Below, piece by piece: positions 34,514-43,600 of a DNA stretch of 64,000 bases. How positions within the stretch are numbered: position 1 is the first letter of the stretch; each line of letters starts with the position of its first letter. The notes under the pieces are model-generated. The model made no database searches. It saw only the letters and a list, made by a program, of their open reading frames with translations, and was not told where the DNA came from. This DNA is from AP-15 sp963701815 (GTDB lineage: Bacteria > Pseudomonadota > Alphaproteobacteria > ATCC43930 > CGMCC-115725): assembly GCA_963701815.1 (NCBI GenBank), contig CAVPBN010000004.1:1-64000 (forward strand), read 5' to 3'. Made by a program: the position numbers and the translations under genes.

Positions 34514-34624
34514 TTTCCGGGACTTGTGCCCGGGAAGAGGGTCTTCGGATCCTTACGTCTCCCAGACGTGAAGCCTCCCTGTTCAAACTTGGCCGGAACT
34601 TTCAGTTCCGGCCATTCTCTTTTG
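34514..34624 (+). ncRNA. Candidate trans-acting small RNA with CU-rich motifs and terminator
   Basis: In the 386-base gap between the convergent LysR and thiolase genes, four consecutive hairpins are visible: CCGGGACTTGTGCCCGG (34517-34533), GAAGA-GGG-TCTTC, ACGTCT-CCC-AGACGT (34555-34569) and a strong terminator (34591-34613). Anti-Shine-Dalgarno-like CUCCC motifs are exposed in the loop and in the unpaired GCCTCCCTG before the terminator. That arrangement is typical of Hfq-dependent alphaproteobacterial sRNAs. The 5' end is not determined, and I do not recognise a specific RNA family. It could instead simply be the structured 3' UTR of the LysR gene. Confidence 0.5.
34591..34624 (+). terminator. 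Strong Rho-independent terminator
   Basis: A perfect 10-base stem, GGCCGGAACT and AGTTCCGGCC, with loop TTC (34591-34613) is followed by ATTCTCTTTT. Orientation is plus strand, so it ends transcription coming from the candidate sRNA or from lysR, before the convergent thiolase gene. Confidence 0.85.
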
Positions 34625-34707
34625 CGCAATTGGCGCCGGGGTCCTCCCGGGGTTTCATGGCGCGCTGACGCGGGCACGATAGCCGATGTCCCCGCGTTCC
34701 GAGTGGC

Positions 34708-35910
34708 TCACAGCACCTCGAAGAGGCCGGCAGCGCCCATGCCGCCGCCGACGCACATGGTCACGACAACCCAGCGCCCGCCGCGCCGTTTGCCCTCGAT
34801 CAAGGCATGGCCGACCATGCGCGCGCCGGACATGCCATAGGGGTGGCCGATCGAGATCGCACCGCCATCGACATTGTAGCGCTCCGGGTCGATGCCGAGC
34901 CGTTCGCGGCAATAAAGCGCCTGTACGGCAAAGGCTTCGTTCAATTCCCACAGATCGATGTCGCCGATCTTCAGCCCGTGCCGGGCCAGCAATTTGGGCA
35001 CGGCGAAGACCGGGCCGATCCCCATCTCGTCCGGCCCGCAGCCGGCGACCGCGACACCGCGATAGGCGCCGAGCGGCTCGATCCCGCGGCGCTCGGCCTC
35101 TGCGGCTTCGATCAACACCGAGGCCGAAGCGCCGTCGGAGAGCTGAGAGGCATTGCCGGCGGTGACGAACCGGCCCTCCTTGACGCTTTGCCCGTCGCGG
35201 AATACCGGCTTCAACCCGGCCAGACCGGCCAAGGTCGTCGACGGCCGGTTGCCTTCATCCTTGTCGAGCGTCACCGCCACCGACGCGCTCTCGCCGGTAT
35301 CGCGGTTGTCGACCCGCATCAGCGACGGCAACGGTGCGATTTCGGCCGAAAGGCGCCCCTCGGCCTGGGCCGCCGCGGTGCGAAGCTGCGAGGAGAGCGC
35401 ATATTCGTCCTGCCTGTCGCGCGTCACCTGATAGCGCTCGGCGACGATCTCGGCGGTTTCGATCATCGTCATGTAGAGATCGGGCCGGTGCTCGACGAGC
35501 CACGGGTCGTGACTACGGTATTCGTTGCGCTTGTCGTTTTGCACCAGTGAAATCGATTCGACGCCGCCGCCGACCGCGATGGTCATGCCGTCATGCACGA
35601 TCTGTTTCGCCGCTGTCGCGATCGCCATCAGCCCAGAGGCGCATTGCCGGTCGATCGTCATCCCGGCGACGGAAACCGGCAGCCCGGCGCGGATCGCCGC
35701 CTGGCGCGCGATGTTGTAGCCGGAGGAACCCTGCTGCAATGCGGCACCGAGCACGACGTCCTCTATCTCGGCCGGATCGACGCCGGCGCGCCGGACCGCT
35801 TCTGCCACGACATGGCCGGCCAACGCCTGCGCCTGGGTATCGTTGAAGGCGCCGCGATAGGCTCGGCCGATCGGGGTGCGGGCGGTCGAGACGATGACGG
35901 CTTCGCGCAT
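34708..35910 (-). CDS. Acetyl-CoA acetyltransferase (thiolase)
   Basis: A 400-residue thiolase of the degradative/acetoacetyl-CoA type. It has the active-site cysteine in MTIDRQCASGLMAI (about residue 90), GGVESIS, the NEAFAVQA motif, the histidine in GHPYGMSGARM and the second cysteine in TMCVGGGMGAAGLFE. It reversibly cleaves 3-ketoacyl-CoA with CoA, for fatty acid or aromatic breakdown or polyhydroxyalkanoate precursors. The start MREAVIVSTARTPIGRA is canonical. It is divergent from the serine hydrolase gene. The exact chain-length preference cannot be read. Confidence 0.94.
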   Translation of the reverse strand: MREAVIVSTARTPIGRAYRGAFNDTQAQALAGHVVAEAVRRAGVDPAEIEDVVLGAALQQGSSGYNIARQAAIRAGLPVSVAGMTIDRQCASGLMAIATAAKQIVHDGMTIAVGGGVESISLVQNDKRNEYRSHDPWLVEHRPDLYMTMIETAEIVAERYQVTRDRQDEYALSSQLRTAAAQAEGRLSAEIAPLPSLMRVDNRDTGESASVAVTLDKDEGNRPSTTLAGLAGLKPVFRDGQSVKEGRFVTAGNASQLSDGASASVLIEAAEAERRGIEPLGAYRGVAVAGCGPDEMGIGPVFAVPKLLARHGLKIGDIDLWELNEAFAVQALYCRERLGIDPERYNVDGGAISIGHPYGMSGARMVGHALIEGKRRGGRWVVVTMCVGGGMGAAGLFEVL

Positions 35911-36115
35911 AGTGTCCTCCCTGGCAGGTTCCGGCTGCCGATCGCCCGGCAGCTGTTTCTCGGCGGCGCCGCATCGCCTCCGCCGTCTCGTCCACTTCTC
36001 AAGGATGCGCTTTTCGGACCGGGCGAACAATACAGGCGGATTTCGCGCAACCCCCTCCCGAAAAGGAGCGCGGTCATGTAGCATCGCGCCTGCAAATTCT
36101 CGCAAGGAGAGAGTG

Positions 36116-37228
36116 ATGTCCGACGCCTATCCGCTGCCCTCCAGCGATCCCGCCAGCCTCGGCTTTGCCGCCGGGCCGTTGCAGCATCTCGACCGGCTGA
36201 TCCGGCAGCACATCGAGGAGGGGCGCTATCCCGGGGCGCAGATCGCGTTGGCGCGGCATGGGCAACTGGCTCTCTTCCGCAGTTATGGCGACGCCAAAAC
36301 CGAAGGCGGCCGGGCGCCGGCGACCGGAGAGACGTTGTTTCTGCTGTTCAGCCAGACCAAGGTGCTGACCAGCTCCGCGGTCTGGGCGCTGATCGAAGAA
36401 GGCCGGCTGTCCTTCATGGACAAGATCGCCGACCATCTGCCGGAATTCGCCAAGCGCGGCAAGGGCGAGATTACCCTGCATCAGGTGATGACCCATCAGG
36501 GCGGGTTTCCGTCCGGCGACGTGACCCAGGCGACCTGGACCGACCATGCCCGGATGCGCGCCGAGGTCTGCGATTTCTCTCTCGATTGGACGCCGGGCAC
36601 ACGGCTGCAATACCACCCGCGCGCGGCGCACCTGACCCAGGCGATGGTCATCGAGGCGGTTACCGGCCGCGATTACCGCGACGTGATCCGAGAGAAGGTG
36701 TTGGCCCCGCTCGGTCTCGGCAACGACATTTTCGTCGGCGTGCCGGCGGACCAGCAAGGGCGCTGCGCCGACACCTACGCGCCGGAGCCGCGCGACAATT
36801 CGGCCGAGTTCAAGGCGGCCGGAATGCCGAGCGGCGGCGGCTACGCGACCGCCCGCGGCATGGCGGCGTTCTATCAGATGCTGCTCCGCGGCGGCCGGCT
36901 CGGTGCGGTGCGAATGTTCTCGCCGCGATTGATCGGTTACGTCACCCGCAGCCACACCGGCGAGCGGGGCGACGACGCGATGGGCGGCATCCCGATGCAT
37001 CGCGGTCTCGGGCCGCATGTGCGCGGCGACAGCGACCGCATCCGCGGGCTCGGCTCGATCGCAGCGCCGCAGACCTTCGGCCATGGCGGGGCCGGCACGT
37101 CCTATTCCTGGGCCGACCCGACGAGCGGCGTGTCGTTCACCTATATCAGCAATTTCGTTTCGCCCGACCCGTTCCATTCGGCACGTCTCGACCGGGTCGC
37201 CAACCTCGTTCACGCCGCGATCGACTGA
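36116..37228 (+). CDS. Beta-lactamase/esterase-type serine hydrolase (class C fold)
   Basis: A 370-residue serine hydrolase of the beta-lactamase class C/PBP fold (PF00144). The nucleophile motif SxxK is in FSQTKVLTSSAVWAL (about residue 79). The second-motif tyrosine is likely in RLQYHPRAAHLTQAM, and FGHGGAGTSYSWADP takes the place of the third KTG-like motif as HGG. There is no signal peptide, so a cytoplasmic esterase is more likely than an antibiotic beta-lactamase. GGAGAG precedes the ATG at 36116. The next gene, an FAD oxidoreductase, starts a few bases on, suggesting an operon. Confidence 0.88.
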   Translation: MSDAYPLPSSDPASLGFAAGPLQHLDRLIRQHIEEGRYPGAQIALARHGQLALFRSYGDAKTEGGRAPATGETLFLLFSQTKVLTSSAVWALIEEGRLSFMDKIADHLPEFAKRGKGEITLHQVMTHQGGFPSGDVTQATWTDHARMRAEVCDFSLDWTPGTRLQYHPRAAHLTQAMVIEAVTGRDYRDVIREKVLAPLGLGNDIFVGVPADQQGRCADTYAPEPRDNSAEFKAAGMPSGGGYATARGMAAFYQMLLRGGRLGAVRMFSPRLIGYVTRSHTGERGDDAMGGIPMHRGLGPHVRGDSDRIRGLGSIAAPQTFGHGGAGTSYSWADPTSGVSFTYISNFVSPDPFHSARLDRVANLVHAAID

Positions 37229-37234
37229 CCGGCC

Positions 37235-38567
37235 ATGGCGCCGCGGGTCGATCCGGTCCGCATCCGACCAATGCTGCCGGCTCGCGCCGATGTCGTGATC
37301 GTCGGCGGCGGCATCATCGGCACCAGCACCGCGCTGTTTCTGGCGCAGAAGGGCGTCTCGACCCTGCTGTGCGAGAAGGGGCACATCGCCGGCGAGCAGT
37401 CGAGCCGCAATTGGGGCTGGTGCCGCAAGATGGGCCGCGATCCGCGCGAATTGCCGCTGATCATCGAGAGCCTGCGGCTGTGGCAGGGCATGAACGCGCT
37501 GACCGAGGCCGAGACCGGCTTCCGCCAGTCCGGCATCATGTATCTCGCCGAGAACCCGGCCGAACTGGCGGCAGCTCGAAACCTGGCTCGATCATGCCCG
37601 CCAGTACCAGCTCGACACCCGTCTGCTGACCCGCGCCGAGGCCCTCGAACTGATGCCGGGCCTCGTCGGCGATTGGGCCGGCGGCCTTTACACCGCCAGC
37701 GACGGCAAGGCCGAGCCGCAGCGCGCCGCGCCGGCGATCGCCGAGGCGGCGCGGCGGCACGGTGCGGCGATCGTCACCGGCTGCGCGGTGCGCGGCGTCG
37801 AAACCGCGGGAGGCCGGGTCGCCGCCGTTGTCACCGAGCATGGGCGCGTCGCCTGCGGCTCGGTCGTCGTTGCCGGCGGTGCCTGGTCGCGGCTCTTTTG
37901 CGGCAATCTCGGCATCGAATTGCCGCAGCTCAAGGTGCTGGCGTCGGTCATGCGCACCGAGCCGCTGGCCGGTGGACCGGAAGTCTCGGCCTCAGGCGGC
38001 CTGTTCGGCATCCGCAAGCGCCTGGACGGCGGCTACACCGTGGCGACGCTGGGGGTGCGCACGATCGACCTCGTTCCCGACAATTTCCGGCTGTTCCGCG
38101 CCTATCTGCCGGCGGCAAGGTTGCACTGGAAGAAACTGCGGTTTCGCGTCGGCAGCCGCTGGGTCGAGGAATGGCGGATGAAGCGGCATTGGGCATTGGA
38201 CGAGGCGACCCCGTTCGAGTCGGTGCGGGTGCTCGATCCCGAGCCCGATGCGTATGTTCTCGACCGGGCGCGGACTGCCGTCGCCGAGGCATTGCCGCTG
38301 TTTCGCGACGCGGTCGTGGCAGAAAGCTGGGGCGGCCTGATCGACGTGATGCCCGATGCAATCCCGGTCATCTCGCCGGTCGATAAGGTGCCCGGCCTGT
38401 TTATCGCCACCGGCTTTTCCGGGCACGGTTTCGGCATCGGCCCCGGCGCGGGCAAGCTGGTCGCCGACATGGTCGCCGGCGACCCGACCCTGGTCGACCC
38501 GGCACCGTTCCGCCTCGGCCGCTTCACCGACGGCTCGAACCCGCGCCCACACCCGCTGGCGAGCTGA
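37235..38567 (+). CDS. FAD-dependent oxidoreductase (DAO family), one frameshift
   Basis: A glycine/D-amino acid oxidase-like flavoprotein. The N-terminal dinucleotide site is ADVVIVGGGIIGTSTALFL, then SSRNWGWCRKMGRD, GGAWSRLFCGNLGIELPQLK and the C-terminal SGHGFGIGPGAGKLVADM. One extra G near 37570 shifts the frame after NPAELA. Removing it restores AQLETWLDHARQYQLDTR and 443 residues in total. The start could also be ATG 37271. It sits directly after the serine hydrolase gene. Its last 86 bases are repeated exactly about 2 kb downstream. The substrate is unknown, probably an amine or amino acid. Confidence 0.82.
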
Positions 38568-38794
38568 ACAAGAACCCATTGCCGTAGGCGGCCATCGACG
38601 ACTCAGCGCCGCAAGCGGTTACTCCAATCGCTTGGACGCTCGTCCGATGTCTCGTGCTCGGAGCGTCACGCAAAAGGGGGGAGAGATGCGAGCATTCCCG
38701 CCCCAATCGCTGAGTTTTCTTCCGGCTCCAAACACACCTCTTGTGAACGGCATGACCGTCTCGCTCATATTTTCGCATATTTATTCAAAATTGT

Positions 38795-38935
38795 TTAACC
38801 GGCGAAGGCGCGCAGATGGGCGACCGAGGCGCCCGGAGCGGCGAACAACACATTCTCGACGTCGACCGACTGGAGCCAATTCAATCGCGCGATGATCTCC
38901 TCGGGGGTGCCGAGCACAACCCACCGGTTTTGCGT
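38795..38935 (-). pseudogene. Luciferase-like (LLM) flavin monooxygenase C-terminal remnant (tentative)
   Basis: On the minus strand this codes for VVLGTPEEIIARLNWLQSVD followed by VENVLFAAPGASVAHLRAFA. That is the pattern of the last 45 residues of LLM-class flavin-dependent oxidoreductases, where G-TPEEVI-RL and a V-NVLF strand precede the final helix. No upstream domain is present, and the frame above it is unrelated. It lies inside the less GC-rich insert between the FAD oxidoreductase and the secreted protein. The rest of 38568-39243 shows no other gene. Confidence 0.4.
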
Positions 38936-39243
38936 CGCTAACGGAATAGCACCGACTATCAAGACGTCACCGTTCGCATCGTGCAAGGCGATGGCGCTTT
39001 CCCGCAGGCAACTTTGCGCGCCAACGCCACGTCGCCGGTTGGGAAAGGGCCTTTGGTGAATTTGCGGCGAATACGCAACCAACTGCGCGCCGCTCGGATT
39101 GGCTTCGTGGCCGAATTAACGATGTTTTTATTCCAAGTGCCGAAGAATTGGCCGGTCACTTGGGTGTCGCGTGAGTGGCCGCGTGCTGCCGGACCTACCT
39201 GACATCGAGGCGACGCCCGAACGGATTTTCCTGGAGTGGTAAA

Positions 39244-40302
39244 ATGAGCGATAAAGAAAATATGCGGCGATTTAAAGTGGCTATACTGCTTTCGGCGGTT
39301 TTGCTGGCCTCGGCTCTGCCGGCGCGGGCGCAAGTTCGGTACGCCCGCATTCTGGGCTCGAATGAATCTGTTACAGGTGTTCGCGGTGACGGCCGCGGGA
39401 ATGTTGTGCTTACCGGTAGCTATCAGAGTGGGGGCGCAACCCAGGGGTTGCTTTACCAGGGACCGTTATTTCCATCCATGTTGGGCAAAATCTACAAGCC
39501 GGTTCCGACGTTTTCGGGTCAAACGGTGACCTCATCGCTTTTCTACGGGCCGAACACGTCGGCGTTCGATCCCAGTCTTGGGGCAGGCAACGTCCGGGTC
39601 GTTGGAAGTTATCAGCAGAGCACCGACAGTAAAGACCATGGGCTTATTTATACAGGGCCACTTTACTCGGGGACGAAGGTTCCCGTCGGCGCTACATGGA
39701 AAGAGATCAATGTGCCGAGCGACCTGGCGGGCGGCGCCGTCCACGACACGATCCCGCATAGTACAATGGGTGATCTGGTCGTCGGGAACTATGATCTGAC
39801 ATCGGCGCCGCTGTCGACGGGGAACGCCTTCATCTACAATATCAGGACGTCCTCGTGGAAACTCTTTGACTTCAACGGCAGCATGACCAATGAAACCTCG
39901 GCCTATGGCATATGGTATAACGGGCGTAATTCTTATACGATTGCGGGCGGAACCGATAATCACGGGATCCAAGAGGGGTTTCTGGTGGATTACAACTCCG
40001 TGTCGGGGAAATTTTCCAATCTAACGCTATACGAAAGCGGCGTGTTAACCCATTTTGAGGGCATCACCCGTACCGCAGACGGGTTCAATCTGATCGCGAC
40101 CACGCGCGCGGGCGCGGCGTTCGCTTCGGTGAGTATCCGGCGTGACGGATCGTTCAGCAACGCGGACTGGACACCGATCTCCTATCCCGGCAGCAATCTC
40201 AGCACCGGCAACAGCGTATATAAAAACGTCGCGATGGGTGTTTACTCTGTGTATGGTTCGGGCTCCATTCATTCCTATATCGCTGGGGTCAGGATGCCTT
40301 AG
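39244..40302 (+). CDS. Secreted protein with six propeller-like repeats, function unknown
   Basis: This 352-residue protein has a clear Sec signal peptide (MRRFKVAILL core, cleavage after PARA, mature start QVRYARIL). The mature part is built of about six units of 40-55 residues, each with a GN/GD-V strand, a GSY or GNY turn and an aromatic strand: GNVVLTGSYQ-LLYQGPLF, GNVRVVGSYQ-LIYTGPLY, GDLVVGNYDL-AFIYNIRT, NSYTIAGGTD-FLVDYNSV, DGFNLIATTR and NVAMGVYSVY-SYIAGV. Such an arrangement suggests a six-bladed beta-propeller exported to the periplasm or outside. Similar uncharacterised proteins exist in other phyla, as far as I recall. GGAGTGG precedes the ATG at 39244. Base composition is visibly less GC-rich than its neighbours, suggesting transfer. 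Confidence 0.8.
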   Translation: MSDKENMRRFKVAILLSAVLLASALPARAQVRYARILGSNESVTGVRGDGRGNVVLTGSYQSGGATQGLLYQGPLFPSMLGKIYKPVPTFSGQTVTSSLFYGPNTSAFDPSLGAGNVRVVGSYQQSTDSKDHGLIYTGPLYSGTKVPVGATWKEINVPSDLAGGAVHDTIPHSTMGDLVVGNYDLTSAPLSTGNAFIYNIRTSSWKLFDFNGSMTNETSAYGIWYNGRNSYTIAGGTDNHGIQEGFLVDYNSVSGKFSNLTLYESGVLTHFEGITRTADGFNLIATTRAGAAFASVSIRRDGSFSNADWTPISYPGSNLSTGNSVYKNVAMGVYSVYGSGSIHSYIAGVRMP

Positions 40303-40469
40303 CCCCCTCAATATCGATCGTTGAAGTTGGACTGTCGCCGCAACCCGGTCGTCTCTCGGCGTCCAACAAACCCGCAGCGGCTCGCAAGACTTTTAGGGCT
40401 ACAGCCCGACAATCCCGGTCTCGATTACCGTTATTTCGGTGACCCCGCGGCGCGCCGGCCTTCGGCCTT

Positions 40470-40621
40470 GCCGTCGCCGAGGCATTGCCGCTGTTTCGCG
40501 ATCTGGTCGTAGCCGAAAGCTGCGGCATGATCGCGACCCGACCCTGGTCGACCCGGCACCGTTCCGCCTCGGCCGCTTCACCGACGGCTCGAACCCGCGC
40601 CCACACCCGCTGGCGAGCTGA
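40470..40621 (+). repeat. Duplicated, internally deleted 3' end of the FAD oxidoreductase gene
   Basis: Bases 40470-40530 match 38277-38335 of the FAD oxidoreductase gene with a few changes. After a deletion of about 130 bases, 40536-40621 match 38482-38567 exactly, through the same TGA stop. No reading frame for the protein remains. Together the two copies bracket the insert at 38568-40469. The remaining 40303-40469 shows nothing recognisable. Confidence 0.85.
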
Positions 40622-40687
40622 GAGGGTATTCGGTTCGACGCGGAACCGCGTCCCGACGCGAAAACCTTGCGCTGCATCGCGACCGGG

Positions 40688-43600
40688 TCAGTCGAGCACC
40701 TGGCGCAGCCGACGGGAAGCGACAACCAGCAGGGCGAGGTCGGGACCGGCGCCGATGCGCAATTCGCCGGCCAGGGCATCGGCCGCAGCGAGCGCAGCAG
40801 CATGGGCGGAAATCCAGGCGGCGACCGGGTCCGGTCCGCCGGCGTACCCGCTGGTCAGCACCCGCAGGGCGAGATCGCCTTGCAGCGCCAGGAGGTCGTC
40901 GATCATTGCCTCGGCGGCGAGCTTCTGCCAGCGGGTGTCGGCCGATAGCCGGCGCGCGGCGGCGCGCATCTCGTCAAGCGCAAGGCGCGCGCCGATCCGG
41001 TAATAGATGCCCGCCGCGCGGTCCAGCGGTTGGTCCGCGCGCTCGGCCAGATCGGCAATGTCGAGGGCCGGGGCCAGAAAAGGGATCCGGGACATCTCTG
41101 CGGCAAGCGCGCCGGGCACGCCCGCTTCGCCGAGGCGCCGCCCTCGCTCGGCGGCGAGGCGCTGGTCGTCGGCCGGCAGCAAATCACCCAAGGAGGCGGC
41201 AAGAAGACGGACCTTGGGGCTGAGCGCGCCAACGTCGCGACCAAGATCGGTGCGCCTTGCCTGCAACAACCCCGCTGCGGCATGTTCGACGAGCCCCCGG
41301 ATCTCGTTCAGCATCTCGATCTGGACCCGGGCAGCCACCTTGTCGTCGAGCGCTTCGATCTCGGCCCACAGGCGTTGCAGGTCGAAGATGTCGCGCACGA
41401 TCAGATAGGCGCGCGCGGTCTCCGCCGCGCTGCGACCGGTTCGCGCCAGCATGTCCGGGACGAAGGTGATTCCGGCACGGTTGATCAGGTCGTTGGTGAC
41501 TACCGTCGCGACGATCTCGCGGCGCAGCGGATGCGAGGGGACCAAGAGACCGAGCCGGTCACGCAGGGCGGCGGGAAAATAATTACGCAAGGTCTCGACG
41601 AGTTCGGGCAAGTCGGGCAGGTCCGACGTCAACAGCTCGCCGTCGAGCGACATTTTCGCATAGGCGAGCAGGATCGCGAGTTCCGGGCGCGCCAGTCCAC
41701 GACGCTGCCCGGCGCGGCGCGCGAGGGCTTCGTCGTCGGGCAGAAATTCGAGTGCGCGATCGAGCCGGCCCGATTTTTCGAGCTGGGCGATCAACCGCAT
41801 CTGCCGGTCGAGCGCGGCGGCGCCGAGCGCCTCGGCAATCGACAGGGCTTCGCCCTGCAGATAGTTGTCGCGCAATACCAGGGCGGCCACCTCCTGCGTC
41901 ATGCCGGCCAATAGCGGTTCCCGCTCCGCTGCCGCCAGTGCGCCCGCGGCAATCGCGCGGTCGATCAGGATCTTGATGTTGACTTCGTGATCCGAGGTGT
42001 CGACGCCGGCGGAATTGTCGATCGCGTCGGTATCGATTGAACCGCCGGCGAGCGCAAAGGCCACCCGGCCGCGCTGCGTCACCCCGAGATTGGCGCCTTC
42101 GCCGATCACCTTGGCGCGGGCCTCGTCGGCGTTGATGCGCACCGCGTCGTTGGCGTGGTCGCCAACCTCGGCGTGGCTCTCGTCTCGCGCCTTTACATAG
42201 GTGCCGATGCCGCCGAACCACAACAGGTCAACCGGCGCCATCAGCAGCTTGCGGATCAATTCGGCCGGCGTCAGGCTGTTTTCGGCGATGCCGAGAACGC
42301 GCTGCATCGATGGGCTGACCGGCACCGATTTGGCACTGCGCTCAAAGACGCCGCCACCCGCCGAGATCAGGGACCGGTCGTAATCGCTCCAGTTCGACCG
42401 GGGCAATTCGAACAGCCGCCGGCGTTCGACAAAGCTCCGTTCCGGATCGGGCTCGGGGTCGATGAAGACATGCCGGTGATCGAACGCTCCGATGAGCCGC
42501 AGGTGGCGCGACATCAGCATGCCGTTGCCGAACACGTCTCCCGACATGTCGCCGACCCCGACCGCGCTCAGATCGCCGGTCTGGATGTCCCGGTCACGCT
42601 CGCGAAAGTGCCGTTTGACGAGTTCCCAGGCGCCGCGGGCGGTGATGCCCATTGCCTTGTGGTCGTAACCGTTCGATCCACCCGAGGCAAACGCGTCGCC
42701 GAGCCAATACCCGTACTCCGCGGCGATGGCATTGGCATAGTCGGAGAAACTCGCAGTACCCTTGTCGGCGGCAACGACCAGATAGGGATCGTCGCCGTCG
42801 TGACGGACGACGCTCGGCGGAGGGGCGACCCGGTGCCCGTCGGCGCCGTCGGCGACGATGTTGTCGGTCAGGTCGAGAAGCCCGCGGATCAGGATCTTGT
42901 AGCATTCGACAGCTTCGGCACCGAGCCGATCGAGCGCCGCCGGCGGCTGCTTGATGACGAAACCGCCCTTTGATCCGACCGGGACGATGACTGCGTTCTT
43001 GACCGTCTGCGCCTTCATCAACCCGAGGATCTCGGTGCGAAAATCCTCTTTGCGGTCGGACCAGCGGATGCCGCCGCGAGCGACCTTGCCGGCGCGCATG
43101 TGCACGCCCTCGACGCGCGGGCTTGCAACATAGATCTCGAATAACGGGCGCGGCAGAGGCAGCAGGTCAATCCCGCTGCTGGCAAGCTTGACCGCCAGAT
43201 AGGGTTTGGGCTCGCCCGAGGGCAATTTCTGATAATAATTCGTGCGCAGCGTCTTGAGGACGAGGCTCAGATAGCTGCGGAGGATCCGGTCTTCGTCGAG
43301 GCTCTCGACCCGGTCGAGGGCATGGTCGATCGCCTGCACCTCGCCGATCGCGGCGAGCGACGGGTCGCCCGGCTCGACCGGATCGAGGCGGATATCAAAC
43401 AGCCGGATCAGCCGGCGCGCGATCTCCGGATGGGCGGTCAGCGCGTCTTCCATGTAGGCTTGGCTGAACGTGGCGCCGGCCTGCCGCAGAAACTTGCCGT
43501 AGAGACGCAGCACCGATATCTGGCGCGCCGACAGACCGGCGGCAAAAACCAGGCGATTGAACCCGTCATTCTCGACCCGGCCGGTCCAGACCGCGATGAG

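Noticed and set aside
36116..37228. Antibiotic-resistance beta-lactamase
   Set aside because: There is no export signal and the third motif is HGG rather than KTG, so an esterase-type hydrolase is more likely.
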